Source of the DNA: Aurelia coerulea
Lineage: Eukaryota; Cnidaria; Scyphozoa; Semaeostomeae; Ulmaridae
DNA: 64,000 nucleotides
Direction: 5' to 3'
NCBI GenBank assembly: GCA_039566865.1
Contig: CM076943.1
Span: 37,456,663 to 37,520,662, forward strand
The notes under the pieces are model-generated. The model made no database searches and was not told the origin of the DNA. It worked only from the letters and a program-made list of their open reading frames with translations. Shown in pieces: positions 12,246 through 22,277 of this stretch. The position numbers and the translations under genes are program-made. Positions within the stretch are counted from its first letter, which is position 1. The number at the start of each line of letters is the position of its first letter.

Positions 12246-13232
12246 GGAAATGTTTATGAAAAGGTTTCTTCATTTCAGAATCTGCTCCTTTTGACTGTCT
12301 AATGTGCTCTCCACGCTCCAAATACTCTCTCTCATTTCGCCTGGGAATGCATTTTTTGGAGACAAGAAGTCGAATTAAGTAGGAATGGTATCTGGTCTTT
12401 TTTAAAAGCAAAATCAAATAGATTACTTCAGAATTCCTTTGGAAACAAGCGAGATTGTAGCAGGGATTGAAGTGGTTCTTTTTTTAAACTTGTGCTTGGC
12501 CAAATATTTGATCGATGTCTTCACGAAGCCAACTGCCTTCACGATTCTTAGAAATTTCGGGGAACTCTAATAAGCGTCGATTCTCCCTTGAAAAAGCCAA
12601 ACGAGTGGCCATGTTTATTAATCCTAATGAAAATGAAACGATTACTTCACAAAAAATATTTACATATCACCAGAGTTTCAGGTTTCAGTGCAGGGAGTTG
12701 TTGTTGTGATATTCAAACATGGATTTTGTGACGTCAGACGCGATTGAGTCACGAATGATCCCGACGATGAACGAAAACTCGTGGCTCGTTGACGTCATGT
12801 TCGGCGCATTTAAACCGGAAAAACTTCCAAACGCGTTTTTATATTTGAATGAAAATGTTAAGCAAATTCTGCCCACCATTTTATACAACATATCAAAACT
12901 AGTTTGCATTTCAGTTCTCCTTCAAACAGATTGCGCAGGATCGAGATCGTTTAAACTCTTAAAGACTACAGCAGAAGGATGAAATGATCTAGTCATATTC
13001 AGGAATGCCATAGAAATTACTAAAAATAATAGTTATACACAACCTTCTTGTTCCCTTTATCGTTGTTCTCTCTGTTGTGATATTCTTCCTGTCTTTTCAC
13101 TAATAATGGGGCTAGCATTTTGGTGGAGGAAGTGAGAAGACAGGAGGAACATACGTGTGCTTTTTGTAACGCCATAAAGTGTTGTTGCGAAAGGGCACAC
13201 TAGAGGTGTTTTGTAACTAACTGTAGTCGTTC
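12246..13232. other. Unassigned stretch
   Basis: I see no convincing gene. Two TGACGTCA palindromes (CREB/ATF-type octamers) lie about 60 bp apart near 12729-12736 and 12790-12797. Short ORFs over them on both strands look fortuitous. Confidence 0.5.
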
Positions 13233-14150
13233 TACCGGGTGCGCCAAAATAAACTATGCAGGATTGACCGATTTTGAAGATTCATGACTTAGGGTAAGAC
13301 GGGGTAAAGTGAACTACGGGGTAAAGTGAACTACTGAGAACATTAGCGATTCTCTCCAAAAGTAATCATGCAGTGATAAAGCATGATTTATGCCCAATGC
13401 TTTGATACATGTGCTCACTGAAAATCAAAATATTTTTGCGAAAGAGTTCTTTCTGTTGCTGTAAAAAATCGACTTATCCGAGGCAGTAAAAACAACCTTT
13501 GGAAACTGCGGTTCTTAGGTTTGGCCTCCTGTCTTTGGTCTTAATTTTCGGCTCCAAGCTGAGATCATTTCTGTAATATTTTCAATTGATTTCAAGCACA
13601 CACTACGTGTTTCCTTTTTCCAAAAAAAAATGACCAAGAAAGACTTTCTAGTCCGCTAGCATGGCACTTTAAAAGACCTACGATTCAGTCGAGATTTTGC
13701 TTCGAACGGGGTAAAGTGAACTACCTGTATTACGTGCATGAAAAGGGAGTTTTGATGCATTGTGAGCTTATGTTATGTGAAAGTGCGTAGCTTTTCTCGG
13801 ATTTCTCAACTTAAATCACTTTCTGTGCATTTCAACGTAAGGTGGATCATGAATAGCTTAATGTCTTTGTCTGGCTGGCAAAAGAATTATATTTCAGCGC
13901 TAAATGTTCACACTTCAAAACTAATAGCGATTGATCTAATGGGAATTTCTTAATCAAAGAGTCACTTCTCCATGATTAATTTTATATTCATAAAATTGAT
14001 TCAGTTTCTGCTTTTCTTATGGGAATACATAATCCTAAAATCTGCAAGTAGGGGTATCTTGGGGGCTGCCATGTGCTACAGGTCGTTTGAGAATATGAGT
14101 TAGGACTAGTTCTCTGCCAGGCTTTTACTAGGCTGATTCACTTGAACATC

Positions 14151-15330
14151 ATGCCTCGAAATTACAAGAAAAAGCAAGACTCTAGAGAAACATTTTATAG
14201 TCAAGAAATGCTAAAAAAAAAGCGATATCGTTGGTAAAAGAATAGAACGTATCCTCATATGAAGCTTCAAGAAGGTGTGGGGTGCCAAGGGGTACCATTG
14301 CAAGGCATGTTGCGGGAATAAAATGTCACAAGATTGGAGAGGGTCGTCCAACATATCTTACATTAGAGGAGGAAAGGTACCTTGTCATAGCCTGTAAATC
14401 TTTTGCCGAATTTGGTTTCCCCTCACAAAAACAGATTTGATGGACTTTGTCCAACAGTTTGTTCTAGAAATCGGAACGCAGCATCTATTTCCAGCTGGGC
14501 AACCAAAAATAGATTGGTACACCAATTTTATGAAAAGATGGTCCATGGATATCTCCGTTCGCACCCCAGAGCTGCTGACACTGAAAAGAGCCCTTTCCTG
14601 CAACGAGACTGTGGTAAATGCATGGTTCACAACAATAGAGAGGGTCCTTTCAGAGTATCAGCTTTTCGATAAGCCGGCCCAGATCCTGAAATGTGATGAG
14701 ACAGGCTTGTCTACGAATCCTAAAATAACAAAAATCATCTGCAGAAGGGGTCAGAAAAATCCCGTCAATATTGCCCCAGGAAGTGGAAAAGAGCAATATA
14801 TACTGTGCTTTCAACGATAAGTGCAGGGGGTAGAAAGTACCCACCCTTCATCCTGTACAGCGCAAAAAATCTATATCACGACTGGATGGAAGGAGGGCCA
14901 CCAGGAGCTCTCTATGGTGTCTCTGCAAATGGATGGATGGAATCAGAGGTTTTGAGCGAGTATTTGGCTTGTCTTGTAAAATGGGTGGAGAGTGTTCCAA
15001 AGCCGGTGCTTTTAATTTATGATGGCCACATGAGCCACGTTTCTCTAAAAACGGTCGAGATTGCGAGAGAGAATGGTATTATGATTCTGTGTCTACCAGC
15101 ACACTGCTCGCATCTTCTTCAGCCTCTCGATGTTGGAATTTTCAAGCAAGGCAAGGAAACATGGCGAAGAATACTAAAGGACTGGTATAAGGAATCTAAA
15201 CTGAAAGCTGTAAGCAAGAACGTCTTCCCGAAATTAGTTGCACAGCTGTACCGCTGTGCCTTCAAGCCATGCCATATCGTCAGCTCTTTCTCAAATGTGG
15301 AATATTTCCATTTGACCCCTCAGCCACAAA
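14151..15330 (+). pseudogene. Pogo/Tigger transposase, N-terminal and DDE part (broken)
   Basis: The frame starts at ATG 14151 (MPRNYKKK), typical of Tigger transposases, then passes through several frameshifts. About 14265-14320 encodes a psq-type helix-turn-helix (CGVPRGTIARHV). The CENP-B-like DNA-binding segment follows at 14437-14600 (residues DWYTNFMKRW-like). The DDE_1 catalytic domain shows the first Asp in CDETGL (about 14692), the second in IYDGHMSH (about 15020) and the third in LLQPLDVGIF (about 15117-15146). A TA duplication near 14795-14802 shifts the frame between the 14437 and 14805 reading frames. The gene is cut at 15331 by an inverted-repeat element; its C-terminus resumes at 21105. 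It would have cut and pasted the pogo element, but this copy cannot make an intact protein. Confidence 0.88.
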
Positions 15331-15599
15331 CAGTGGTGAAATAGGCTGTGACATTGGCTATGAAATTGGCTGTGAAAGTTGGCACAAAATGGAAAGCGGT
15401 CATCTAGTTTCTACACTAGTGAAATGGGCCAATTCCTCTTGAAATTCATCTTGGGTGACAAGTGGTCAGCCAATTTCACAACCAATGAAATTGGCTGTGA
15501 GATTGGTCACTACTCAATGTGTGAAATTGGTCACACGATTTCATTTGAAGGAAATTGTGTACAAAATAGGCCATTCCTGTCCTGGTGAAAATTGCTTTA

Positions 15600-15835
15600 G
15601 GATCCAAAAAGATCTTGAGTAGGATCTTGCTTCAAGATCCTGCACAAGATCCTGTACAGATCTTGTTTATAGGATCCGATTGCCCAGGATCCTGTACAAA
15701 ATCTGATAGGATCTTGAATAAGATCTCAAGGATCCTATCAGACGTTGATTAAAGCTTGAAGGATCCTAACAGATCTTGTAGAATCTTAAACATGATCTGA
15801 AAAGGATCCTACTAGACTTGCACAGGATCTTCCAA
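15600..15835. repeat. GATC-rich degenerate repeat block
   Basis: AGGATCCT, AGATCTT and AAGATCCTG variants recur more than fifteen times in ~235 bp, in both orientations and at irregular spacing. It is neither a microsatellite with a fixed period nor coding. It sits inside the inverted-repeat element and may be subterminal repeat sequence of that element. Confidence 0.75.
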
Positions 15836-15902
15836 TCTTTTTCAACAAAAAACACTGATGAATCTTCAACAGACTGAGGCAGCGCTGAGATTCACAGCCT
15901 GA

Positions 15903-16058
15903 CAGTGCCGTAGGAAGCTGCTTCTGATTGGGGGGGCAATTGTTCTTAAAACAATAGAGAACAATACATCTAATTAATACTTGTGACGTAGCACCATTGT
16001 TTTCAAAATTATTGGGGGGGCTTGAGCCCCCCTGCCCCACCCCCTTCCTACGGGCCTG
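15903..16058. mobile_element. 156-bp hAT MITE with 8-bp TSD
   Basis: The ends CAGTGCCGTAGGAAG and CTTCCTACGGGCCTG form an imperfect inverted repeat beginning with CAG. The 8-bp direct repeat CAGCCTGA flanks it (15895-15902 and 16059-16066). G-runs lie near both ends. A relative of the CAGGCCCGTAGGAAGC end also occurs in both arms of the large foldback element at 55023-57134. Confidence 0.8.
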
Positions 16059-16066
16059 CAGCCTGA

Positions 16067-16229
16067 GATTCACAGCCCTTGCTGCCAAGGCAATTATATT
16101 TGCAAACTTCTTTTCATCCAAAGATCCGTAAGATAGAAATGGGCAACGTTCAAGGGTGAATTTTTCGATCTTTCCAGACAACACAACAAAATTAGTCAAT
16201 CTTCTGCTAATGGTCCATCTTCTTGACAA
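16067..16229 (-). other. Unrecognised open frame beside the hAT MITE
   Basis: The minus strand is open from about 16229 to 16067, encoding a basic segment that starts MSRRWTISRRL and runs to IIALAARAVN, then enters the hAT MITE. I do not recognise it. It may be a remnant of a protein carried by the surrounding element or chance. Confidence 0.25.
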
Positions 16230-16605
16230 TAAATAAATAAATAGAATACTTGCAATCCTTTCAACAAAGCTTCAGAGATCAATGTTTCTATATCGATCGA
16301 TACACATCAATCGGGCCATCACCAATATTGTGTATAAGCTTTAAAAACCACATATACACGAGGTACAATATTTCAAATATGTCCTTTTATTGTATGTGCT
16401 GGCGCTATTTTCATCAATCAAAAGTTTCAACAACACTCTCCAAAGAACCTGATAAAGAAATTGCTGGATAGAAGTTAAGGAAATACAGTGCGTTGTTTGT
16501 TATCATATCAGCAATGGAAAACCGGCTTTACTGCGACATCTTCTACCAAGATAGAACAGTAGATCTTTTTCACTCAGCTTTTTGCTTTAGGCCCATCCAT
16601 CGACC

Positions 16606-19600
16606 ATGCTTTGTCCCTGCCCATCACAAGATGTCTGTATGCATCATTTTGCGAAGATAGTAATTTACACGACTTTTGAGCTCCTTAAGCGAATCCCGCT
16701 CGGTATCATTTGTCTTGTTCGATATAAGCATTTAGCTATCAAGCACTTTCTTTTCCTGTATACCTATTTTTATATTGGGTGTATAACATGCAACACACTT
16801 CATATGCAGTGGCTGGTTTTCAGGACAATTCTGCTCAGTGGTGATGTAGAGACAAACCCTGGCCCCGAGACACTAGATTTTTGTACTTGGAATTTAAATA
16901 GCATTGCTGCGTATGACTTTTTAAGAGTTTCCCTTATAGAGGCATACAACTCGGTGTATAATTATGACTTAATTGGGATTGTAGAAACTCACCTTGATAG
17001 CACCGTTGACGAAGATAAACTGGCACTAAATGGCTACACGTTTGTCAAAAACAACCATCCGCAAAATGTGAAAAGAGGCGGTGTTGGGTTATACATCAAG
17101 GATTCCCTTCCCTCAAAAAGACGTTCTGACCTGGTGACCCTCCCCGAGTGTATTGTGTATGAGATCCAATTAAATAGGAAAAAGTACTTTTTTGCTGTAA
17201 TATATAGAAGTCCAAGTCAGGACCAGAGTGAATTTGATAACTTCACGATCAATTTTGAGCTGATGCTTTCCAAAATGCATGCTGAAAATCCGTTTTCCGT
17301 TATAATTACTGGTGATTTCAACTGTAGATCAACCCAATGGTGGGAAAATGATATTGAAAATAACGAGGGAAGAGTATTTGAGCCAATAACAGCAGACATT
17401 GGTCTTTATCAGCTGATTTCCGAACCAACGCACTTAATAGGAAATTCCAAATCTTGCATTGACCTCATTTTTACTGATCAACCAAACCTCTTTATCGAGT
17501 CTGGTGTTCATACGTCATTACATGAGCAGTGTCATCATCAAATTATTTATGGAAAACTTTCTGTTTCAAATGTAGCACTACCTCCTTATACCCGCAGGAT
17601 TTGGCATTATGATAAAGCAGACTTCGTTTCTATTATGAAAAGCATCGAAATGTTTAACTGGTGCGAGCATCTTGACAAAGTTACATGCCCTAATGAACAG
17701 GTGAAATTACTAAACGAAGTCCTTTTGAACATTTATTCTAACTTCATTCCCAACCAAGTTAAAACGATTAAACCTCGCCAAGCACCCTGGATAACACAAG
17801 CTGTCAAAAAATTCCTAAGGAAAAAGAATCATGCTTATAAAAACTTCGTGAGGAACGGCCAGCCAGATGACAAGCTTGAGGGAATCAAAAGTATGATATC
17901 GGAAGGTGCAAAAATGATCGAGAATGCCAAACAAAATTACCTTCTTAAAACAGGGCAAACTTTAGCAAATCCTGGGACCACTAGCAAAACGTACTGGTCT
18001 CTAATCAATACAGTTCTTAATAAGGCGAAGATTCCTATAATACCACCCCTGTTAGAGAATGGGTTATTCATAACTGATTTTACTGAAAAAGCTCAGCTAT
18101 TTAATGACTATTTCATTCTCCAATGCATGACAATAGACACAGGTAGTGAAATTCCTCTTGAAACCCCAGGAAATTCTACTTCGATAAGTGATTTTTGCAT
18201 CTCTGAGGAAAAAATACTGGAAATCATAAGATCACTTAATCCTAACAAAGCACATGGCTGGGATGAAATTTCTATAAGAATGATAAAACTAAGCGATGTT
18301 TCATTAGTTACTCCTCTTAAGATCATATTCACAAACTGTCTGAACCGTGGCGTATTTCCCGAAACTTGGAAGTGTGCAAATGTAGTCCCGGTTCACAAGA
18401 AAAATGAAAAAAATGTAAAGAGTAACTACCGTCCTATTTCTCTGCTACCAATTTTTGGGAAGATGCTTGAAAAACTTATGTATAATTCCCTTTACTCGCA
18501 TCTTGTTTCGTGTGACTTACTTAATCCCAATCAATCTGGTTTTCGTCCGGGTGACTCAACAGTCAACCAATTAATTTCAATAACGCATACAATCTTCACA
18601 GCATTTGACTGTAATCCTCCTCTTGATGTTCGTTCCGTGTATCTTGATATTTCTAAAGCATTTGACAGGGTATGGCATGATGGTCTTATTTATAAATTAA
18701 AACGATGTGGTGTCTCAGGACAACTTCTTTCGCTTATCCAGAGTTTTCTTAAGGATCGAAAGCAGCGAACAGTTTTGAACGGACAATGTTCTAATTGGGG
18801 AGATATTTTAGCAGGAGTGCCTCAGGGTTCTATATTAGGACCATTGTTTTTCCTTGTATACATCAATGACCTCACCTCTGACTTGAAATGTAACGTCAAG
18901 CTTTTTGCCGACGATACATCCTTGTTTACGGTTGTTCAAGAACCTAATGCAGCTGCCGAGGATATGAACCATGACCTGGCGTTGATAAATCAGTGGGCCC
19001 ATGATTGGAGGATGTCATTTAATCCCGATCCGCAAAAACAAGCTGTCGAACTACTACTTTCAAAGAGAAGAAATGAAATAGATCATCCGATGATCTTCTT
19101 CAATAATATACCTGTAAAAAAAGTGAATGAGCATAAACATTTAGGTATAATCCTCGACTCAAAGCTCTCCTTCTCAGCACATGTTAAATCAGCTATCTCT
19201 AAAACGAGAAAAGGCATTGGTCTGCTAAAGTATCTCTCCAAATATCTGCCAAGGCATACCCTGAACGAATTATATAAACTTTATGTGCGACCGCACCTGG
19301 ACTACGGGGATGTTATCTATCACATTCCAGCAAAAGTTTGTGAATTCAGTCAAAACATCATTTTACCACATCTAATGGAAAAACTAGAGTCTGTTCAGTA
19401 TTCTGCTGCTCTTGCTGTAACAGGAACATGGAGGGGAACATCGCGCGGGAAGCTGTACACAGAGCTTGGCTGGGAATCATTAAGTTCCCGCAGGTGGAGT
19501 AGACGCCTGACTTTGTTCTATAAGATTCTGAATAATATTACCCCCTTGTACACAAAGGAGCCAATCCCACCACTTCATCAGTCGAACTACTCCCTTCGCA

Positions 19601-20139
19601 ACCAGGATGCTATTGGGCGAATAAGGGCAAGAACAGAAAAATTTAAATCTAGCTTCTATCCAGACTGTATGTCTGAATGGAATAAACTTGACCCTGAAAT
19701 CAGGCTAGCACCGTCCGTTGCTGTTTTTAAGACAAAGCTTCTATCAATAATTCGCCCCCCTGCAAAATCCTTCTTTGGTATTCATAACCCGATAGGCCTA
19801 TCACATCTTTCCCAAATAAGGGTCGGTCTCAGCAAACTAAATTTCCACAAATTCAAGCACAATTTCAGGGACACCGTAAACCCAATGTGCCCGACGAATG
19901 ACGGTATTGAGGACACGGAGCACTTTCTGTTGCTTTGCCCTTCATTTGATATTCAACGACGATATCTTCTCGCTGGAGTTTCTGTTGCATTACGACCATT
20001 TGTTGAAATCAACAGCCTTTCTAACAACGTTCTTGTACAACTTTTGTTATATGGTGATAAAGACCTTTCAAGTGACGTTAATAAAGGTATACTCGAACTG
20101 ACTTTAGAGTTCATCCACAAAACAGGTCGGTTTGTATAA
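16606..20139 (+). CDS. LINE polyprotein: 2A peptide, APE endonuclease, reverse transcriptase, CCHC-type tail
   Basis: The 1177-aa ORF begins at ATG 16606. Residues 1-74 are strongly hydrophobic. Residues 75-87 (ILLSGDVETNPGP) match the 2A ribosome-skipping consensus, so translation should release an 86-aa leader and restart at Pro87. The AP endonuclease follows: WNLNS, VETHLD, YRSPS, GDFNCRS and a final HHQI in place of the more usual SDH. The reverse transcriptase lies at about residues 490-780, with YRPISLLP, SKAFDRVWH, GVPQGSILGP and the catalytic FADD. The C-terminus has a Cys/His cluster (MCPTNDGIEDTEHFLLLCPSF). It would nick DNA and copy its own RNA at the target. The organisation fits the CR1/jockey group, where 2A sequences are known. 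No frameshift or stop is seen. Confidence 0.93.
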   Translation: MLCPCPSQDVCMHHFAKIVIYTTFELLKRIPLGIICLVRYKHLAIKHFLFLYTYFYIGCITCNTLHMQWLVFRTILLSGDVETNPGPETLDFCTWNLNSIAAYDFLRVSLIEAYNSVYNYDLIGIVETHLDSTVDEDKLALNGYTFVKNNHPQNVKRGGVGLYIKDSLPSKRRSDLVTLPECIVYEIQLNRKKYFFAVIYRSPSQDQSEFDNFTINFELMLSKMHAENPFSVIITGDFNCRSTQWWENDIENNEGRVFEPITADIGLYQLISEPTHLIGNSKSCIDLIFTDQPNLFIESGVHTSLHEQCHHQIIYGKLSVSNVALPPYTRRIWHYDKADFVSIMKSIEMFNWCEHLDKVTCPNEQVKLLNEVLLNIYSNFIPNQVKTIKPRQAPWITQAVKKFLRKKNHAYKNFVRNGQPDDKLEGIKSMISEGAKMIENAKQNYLLKTGQTLANPGTTSKTYWSLINTVLNKAKIPIIPPLLENGLFITDFTEKAQLFNDYFILQCMTIDTGSEIPLETPGNSTSISDFCISEEKILEIIRSLNPNKAHGWDEISIRMIKLSDVSLVTPLKIIFTNCLNRGVFPETWKCANVVPVHKKNEKNVKSNYRPISLLPIFGKMLEKLMYNSLYSHLVSCDLLNPNQSGFRPGDSTVNQLISITHTIFTAFDCNPPLDVRSVYLDISKAFDRVWHDGLIYKLKRCGVSGQLLSLIQSFLKDRKQRTVLNGQCSNWGDILAGVPQGSILGPLFFLVYINDLTSDLKCNVKLFADDTSLFTVVQEPNAAAEDMNHDLALINQWAHDWRMSFNPDPQKQAVELLLSKRRNEIDHPMIFFNNIPVKKVNEHKHLGIILDSKLSFSAHVKSAISKTRKGIGLLKYLSKYLPRHTLNELYKLYVRPHLDYGDVIYHIPAKVCEFSQNIILPHLMEKLESVQYSAALAVTGTWRGTSRGKLYTELGWESLSSRRWSRRLTLFYKILNNITPLYTKEPIPPLHQSNYSLRNQDAIGRIRARTEKFKSSFYPDCMSEWNKLDPEIRLAPSVAVFKTKLLSIIRPPAKSFFGIHNPIGLSHLSQIRVGLSKLNFHKFKHNFRDTVNPMCPTNDGIEDTEHFLLLCPSFDIQRRYLLAGVSVALRPFVEINSLSNNVLVQLLLYGDKDLSSDVNKGILELTLEFIHKTGRFV
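16828..16866 (+). promoter_or_regulatory. 2A-like ribosome-skipping site
   Basis: The codons read ILLSGDVETNPGP, a full match to the D(V/I)ExNPGP core of 2A oligopeptides. Separation is expected between the last Gly and Pro (Pro codon 16864-16866). It lies directly between the hydrophobic leader and the endonuclease domain. Confidence 0.92.
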
Positions 20140-20434
20140 GATAGACTAAGCCTTTGTTTTCACGCCATACAGCCACAAGGTCCTTTTATTTTTGTTTTCA
20201 TTTTTTGTTTGTTTGTAATTGTCATTATACATCGCTTATATGTAACTTTTGTAATTGTATATTTAGATGTAATTTAGTTTAATGTTCTATGTAATGACCC
20301 TGGGATAGTCATGGGTTCTTGCTTCCCGGGTTATCATCTTTGTTATGTAGTTAAGTAATTTGTAAGTATGGTCTTAAGTACCTCGTTTTTGTAAATTTTC
20401 AAATTGAATAAAAAAAAAAAAAAAAAAAAAAAAA

Positions 20435-20769
20435 GATGTCTCTTCCTTTCTGATTCCAACGCTTCATTTAATTGGTCTTTCCAAACCTCAACAGCTTATC
20501 TAGTGATACATGTCTTGTCACTGCTACCCCATGTTAAATTTCATGGTTACTTCTTCTTGAAACAGCCTTGAGAACCCCCTTTCTCGTTGCTTCTTGCACT
20601 CTGATAATTAGGCCATGAAAAATTTGAAAAACTGAAAATTGATCAACTGTCATCTATTCAATATTTCCTCCTGGAACTATCCAATCAAATACTGCATTTG
20701 AATCTTTATTGTACATGGATACAATACACTATTGTTATTTCAACCAGTAAGACAAAAGAACAAATTTTT
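20435..20769. other. Unassigned stretch after the LINE tail
   Basis: This is probably the rest of the inverted-repeat element's interior. I see no ORF or repeat that I can name. Confidence 0.4.
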
Positions 20770-21104
20770 AACACTGTTTAGGTGAAAGATGATGACCAAT
20801 TTCACTTGCTACTGTAATTGTGTGCACACTTGACCTACTACATGAAATTGCTCATTATTGTTTTAGACAGTGTGAAATAGTGATTGGCTAATTGCGTACA
20901 AACAATGAGATCGTACAAACAATTTCAAAAAGCTGAGTGACCAATTTCTCTTGAAGCAAATCAGACAAACAATTTGCTATGTGAGAATTCAGTCACAGCC
21001 TATTTTATCATTGTGAAAGCGGACACTAATGTGCTATTTCACAGCCAATTTCACACGCATGACCAATTTCACACATGGCCAATTTCACCACTGTTTTACC
21101 TGTG

Positions 21105-21750
21105 AGCAGTAAGCAAAGAAAAGCTTGCTCCCTCTTCTTCGAATATCTTTGAAAGAGATCGTGTGTCAATTGATGATCAAAATCTAAATTTGGAGTCAAC
21201 AGGCAAAGATTCAGCTATTGTAGCAGAGGCAACTTGCAACCCAAGTAACCCAACCCCTGGTCCATCATCAGGAAGCACCTCCGAACAGACCACCCCAAAG
21301 AGTAAAGCAATAAGGGAAACAATCATTGAACAACTTAAAGTTTCAAAAGGTGATGCCAGGGCGGCTAAACCCAGAAGAAAAGTGAAGAGAGCGTATGGTG
21401 GAGAGTGCCTCACCTCAGATGAGTCATACAAAAGAATGAAAGATTCCGAAAGTAACAAAGTTATGAAAGGAAACTCTGCAGGAAAAGGAAAAGGAAAAGA
21501 GAAGGCATCTGCATGTCGACAAATCTTTGCCCCTGCGGCAAACGAGGATGCAGGAGAACAACAGCATGCTTCTGAAAATTCAAATTCATGTGTTTCCTGT
21601 GGCAAGGAGTGGTTTTCTGACACAGTTTCTAACCAAGAGCAGTGGTTAGATTGCGACCAATGTAATGTTGCTTGGACATGTGCAGGATGCATTCCACAAG
21701 ATTTCGATCATTACGAAGTATTTTTCTGTGCAATTTGTAAAGGACTATGA
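21105..21750 (+). pseudogene. Pogo/Tigger transposase, C-terminal part with PHD-like finger
   Basis: The frame is open from about 21105 (AVSKEKLAPS, typical of the segment after the Tigger DDE domain) to the stop at 21748-21750. A longer uninterrupted frame can start at GTG 21163. It carries a basic linker (KPRRKVKRAYGGECLTSDE) and a cysteine/histidine finger, CVSCGKEW...CDQC...CAGC...H...CAIC, like the PHD-type fingers at the C-terminus of some animal Tigger transposases. It is the continuation of the gene interrupted at 15331, has no promoter or start of its own, and is non-functional as it stands. Confidence 0.8.
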
Positions 21751-22277
21751 GTCTCATGTTTACAAAAATAACTACAACGATCCATCGAATTTATTGCTGA
21801 AACAACATTGAGTATGGTTAATTTGAGTTATATGCTCTTTGATTTCTCTTGCTAAACAGTTTTTGATTTTGCATTCTTATCAAGTAGGTCTATATGAACT
21901 AAATAATTCCATTTCGTTATGCCAGCACATGATAAAGCATCAACTAGATCGGAGTGTTTTCTTCGCTTCTCCTTTATACACGTATTTTTTTCATAAGAAA
22001 CTAAGAAAATTATCAGATTTTGAGTACTCAGAGTTTCTTTATACGAGTTTCTTAGAGGTTCCATTTAATTTGATTTGATTTGTTTATCTAACGGGGAGGG
22101 TAGCCCTTCAGCAGAAGTGCTGATTTTCAAGGGGCCCTCCCATAAATTAAAACTAAACTAAATTACAAAAATGATTAATATAAAAAACATCAGAATCTAA
22201 AAATGTAAGCCTATTTCACAATCTAAAAATCTATTTACAATATCTAATGTTTATTAAAAGAAAAAAAAGAAGAAACC

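Larger units (their letters stand above)
16240..20434 (+). mobile_element. Full-length APE-type LINE with 2A sequence and poly(A) tail
   Basis: A single long intact ORF (16606-20139) is followed by a ~270-bp 3' UTR, an AATAAA at 20407-20412 and a 25-A tail ending at 20434. The 5' boundary is not located exactly; the sequence between 16230 and 16605 is the likely 5' UTR. I did not find a target-site duplication. A 5'-truncated relative lies on the opposite strand at 31365-31775. The intact frame and poly(A) tail suggest a fairly recent insertion. Confidence 0.88.
15331..21093. mobile_element. Inverted-repeat element inserted in the pogo transposase gene
   Basis: The left end CAGTGGTGAAATAGGC and right end GCCAATTTCACCACTG are inverted repeats. 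Each is followed inward by ~260-320 bp of degenerate GAAATTGGCTGTGA / TCACAGCCAATTTC motifs (15331-15595 and 20770-21093). CAGTGG ends suggest hAT, but the flanks (GCCACAAA and TTTTACCT) do not form an 8-bp duplication, so the class is uncertain. It contains the GATC-rich block, a small hAT MITE and the 2A-bearing LINE. Without the LINE it would be roughly 1.5 kb. Confidence 0.7.

Noticed and set aside
15885..16077. 15-bp direct repeat CTGAGATTCACAGCC as a long TSD
   Set aside because: The target itself held a short duplication. The exact element ends (CAG...CTG) are flanked by the 8-bp CAGCCTGA, which fits hAT.
21177..21692. 171-aa minus-strand ORF
   Set aside because: It is the antisense of the pogo transposase C-terminal part, whose finger motif is on the + strand.
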